Shown piece after piece: positions 63,638-64,000 of a stretch of DNA of 64,000 nt (within the stretch, counting starts at the first letter, position 1; every line of letters begins with the position of its first letter). Both the position numbers and the translations under genes were made by a program. Below the pieces are notes generated by a model. It saw only the letters and a list, made by a program, of their open reading frames with translations. It ran no database searches and was not told the DNA's origin. Origin of the DNA: Brotaphodocola sp003480315. Lineage in GTDB: Bacteria; Bacillota; Clostridia; Lachnospirales; Lachnospiraceae. The stretch is from NCBI RefSeq assembly GCF_964246085.1, contig NZ_CAXTPD010000013.1; one strand, 5' to 3'.

Positions 63638-63666
63638 TTGACGAAAAATCCATTCTGGTCTATAAT
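63638..63666 (+). promoter_or_regulatory. Consensus promoter of glmS
   Basis: TTGACG, exactly 17 bases, perfect TATAAT. The transcript should begin near 63673, about 45 bases before the ribozyme cleavage site. Confidence 0.9.
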
Positions 63667-63697
63667 AGACGCGATTTCGTTTTTCAGGAGGAACGAA

Positions 63698-63733
63698 ATG
63701 TCCAATAGCAAAGCTATAGCGCCATGCACCTGA
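63698..63733 (+). CDS. Candidate 11-residue upstream peptide overlapping the glmS ribozyme
   Basis: A perfect AGGAGG (63686-63691) lies 6 bases before ATG 63698, opening 11 codons (MSNSKAIAPCT) to TGA at 63731. The ribozyme cleavage site (63718|63719) falls exactly between codons 7 and 8. The ribosome site lies in the loop of a 7-base-pair hairpin (ATTTCGT 63674-63680 with ACGAAAT 63693-63699). It may couple translation and ribozyme folding; it could also be chance. Confidence 0.5.
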   Translation: MSNSKAIAPCT

Positions 63734-63890
63734 GGACTGTACGTGAAAGCTGCAGAGCTGGTTTTTCAGGTTAACGAGGTGGAGAGATCATCGAAAATTC
63801 GGCGGGTACTCTCCCATGCTTCTCCGGGCGTGTATATTCTGTGAAATATGCGGGCAACCGCAAAACAAACGCAGGATAACCGGAGGGTCT
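63719..63890 (+). ncRNA. glmS ribozyme (glucosamine-6-phosphate-responsive riboswitch)
   Basis: The 5' end is A|GCGCC at 63718/63719 and the catalytic core is at 63770-63825 (AACGAGGTGGAGAGATCATCG, AATTCGGCGGGTACTCTCCC), followed by the P3/P4 region ending near GGAGGGTCTTC. On binding GlcN6P it cuts its own mRNA and lowers glmS expression. The glmS gene itself must begin after the window. Confidence 0.95.
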
Positions 63891-63934
63891 TCTTTTTGTA
63901 CGCATTTTTGCGCTAATTTTACATTTTGAAATAG

Positions 63935-63979
63935 GGCTACCGCAATCCCACTGGCTTTAGACGGTGGGTTAAGGTAGCC
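63935..63979 (+). mobile_element. Hairpin resembling an IS200/IS605 right end or TnpB omega-RNA 3' end
   Basis: A nested hairpin: GGCTACC / GGTAGCC outer stem (63935-63941 with 63973-63979) and CCCAC / GTGGG inner stem around TGGCTTTAGACG. The AATCCCACTGGCTTTAG part matches the well-known right-end sequence of IS605-type elements. No tnpB lies before it, so it would be a solo end or a small derivative, or the element lies past the edge. Confidence 0.5.
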
Positions 63980-64000
63980 AAAAATCAGAAATTATTGTAT

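Overview
The window looks like a chromosomal segment of a low-to-mid GC Gram-positive gut anaerobe of the Clostridia, most probably Lachnospiraceae. The grounds are strong AGGAGG-type ribosome sites, consensus -35/-10 promoters with 17-base spacers, the tig-clpP-clpX-lon-engB gene order, a lexA/yneA-like divergent pair, AraC-type two-component pairs, and extracellular lipoproteins with Thr/Ala/Glu-rich linkers. This assignment is an inference from gene content; no 16S gene is present. No tRNA, rRNA or CRISPR array was seen.

Layout. 0-10.5 kb: a CobD-like gene, then a sugar-sensing and uptake locus: AraC-type response regulator, YesM-type sensor kinase, two sugar-binding-protein-like sensors and the mglB-mglA-mglC galactose/glucose ABC importer. 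10.5-15.7 kb: a CYTH protein, and a solute-binding lipoprotein paired with a membrane GGDEF-EAL c-di-GMP enzyme. 15.7-22.7 kb: the protein quality-control block (trigger factor, ClpP, ClpX, Lon), EngB and methylglyoxal synthase. 22.7-29 kb: an M19 dipeptidase, convergent citX-citG, a TrpX-type ABC importer and a cytidylate-kinase-like protein. 29-33.3 kb: a lipoprotein with three similar units, an AEC transporter, and LexA divergent from a YneA-like LysM protein with three SOS boxes, followed by a TrmH methyltransferase. 33.4-36 kb: a TPP riboswitch controlling thiW-thiM-thiE. 36-38.7 kb: a reverse operon of a DUF1413-like protein, precorrin C20-methyltransferase and an ABC exporter. 38.7-45.4 kb: an AT-richer lactose/beta-galactoside locus (AraC, LacZ, GPH symporter, AraC). 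45.4-48 kb: small membrane proteins, an XerS-like recombinase and TtcA. 48-52.5 kb: a large secreted wall-binding protein with repeats resembling the haemoglobin-interacting domain of Shr. 53-59.5 kb: a TetR-controlled reverse operon of an AbgT transporter, an S9 peptidase and an amidohydrolase, then a DUF2798 gene with an attenuator-like leader. 59.8-64 kb: an LCP wall-polymer ligase, an NlpC/P60 hydrolase, and at the edge a glmS ribozyme whose gene lies beyond the window.

Several blocks are coherent regulatory units that can be read directly from the DNA. The sugar locus has kinase, regulator, sensor proteins and transporter in order. The lexA/yneA-like region has both promoters and all three operators visible. 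The TetR operon has a terminator, a consensus promoter and a 12-base palindrome stacked in 62 bases. The glmS leader has a perfect promoter, a Shine-Dalgarno site in a hairpin loop, and an 11-codon reading frame that runs across the ribozyme cleavage site. That last feature, the DUF2798 leader, and the solute-binding-protein/c-di-GMP enzyme pair are the least ordinary things seen here.
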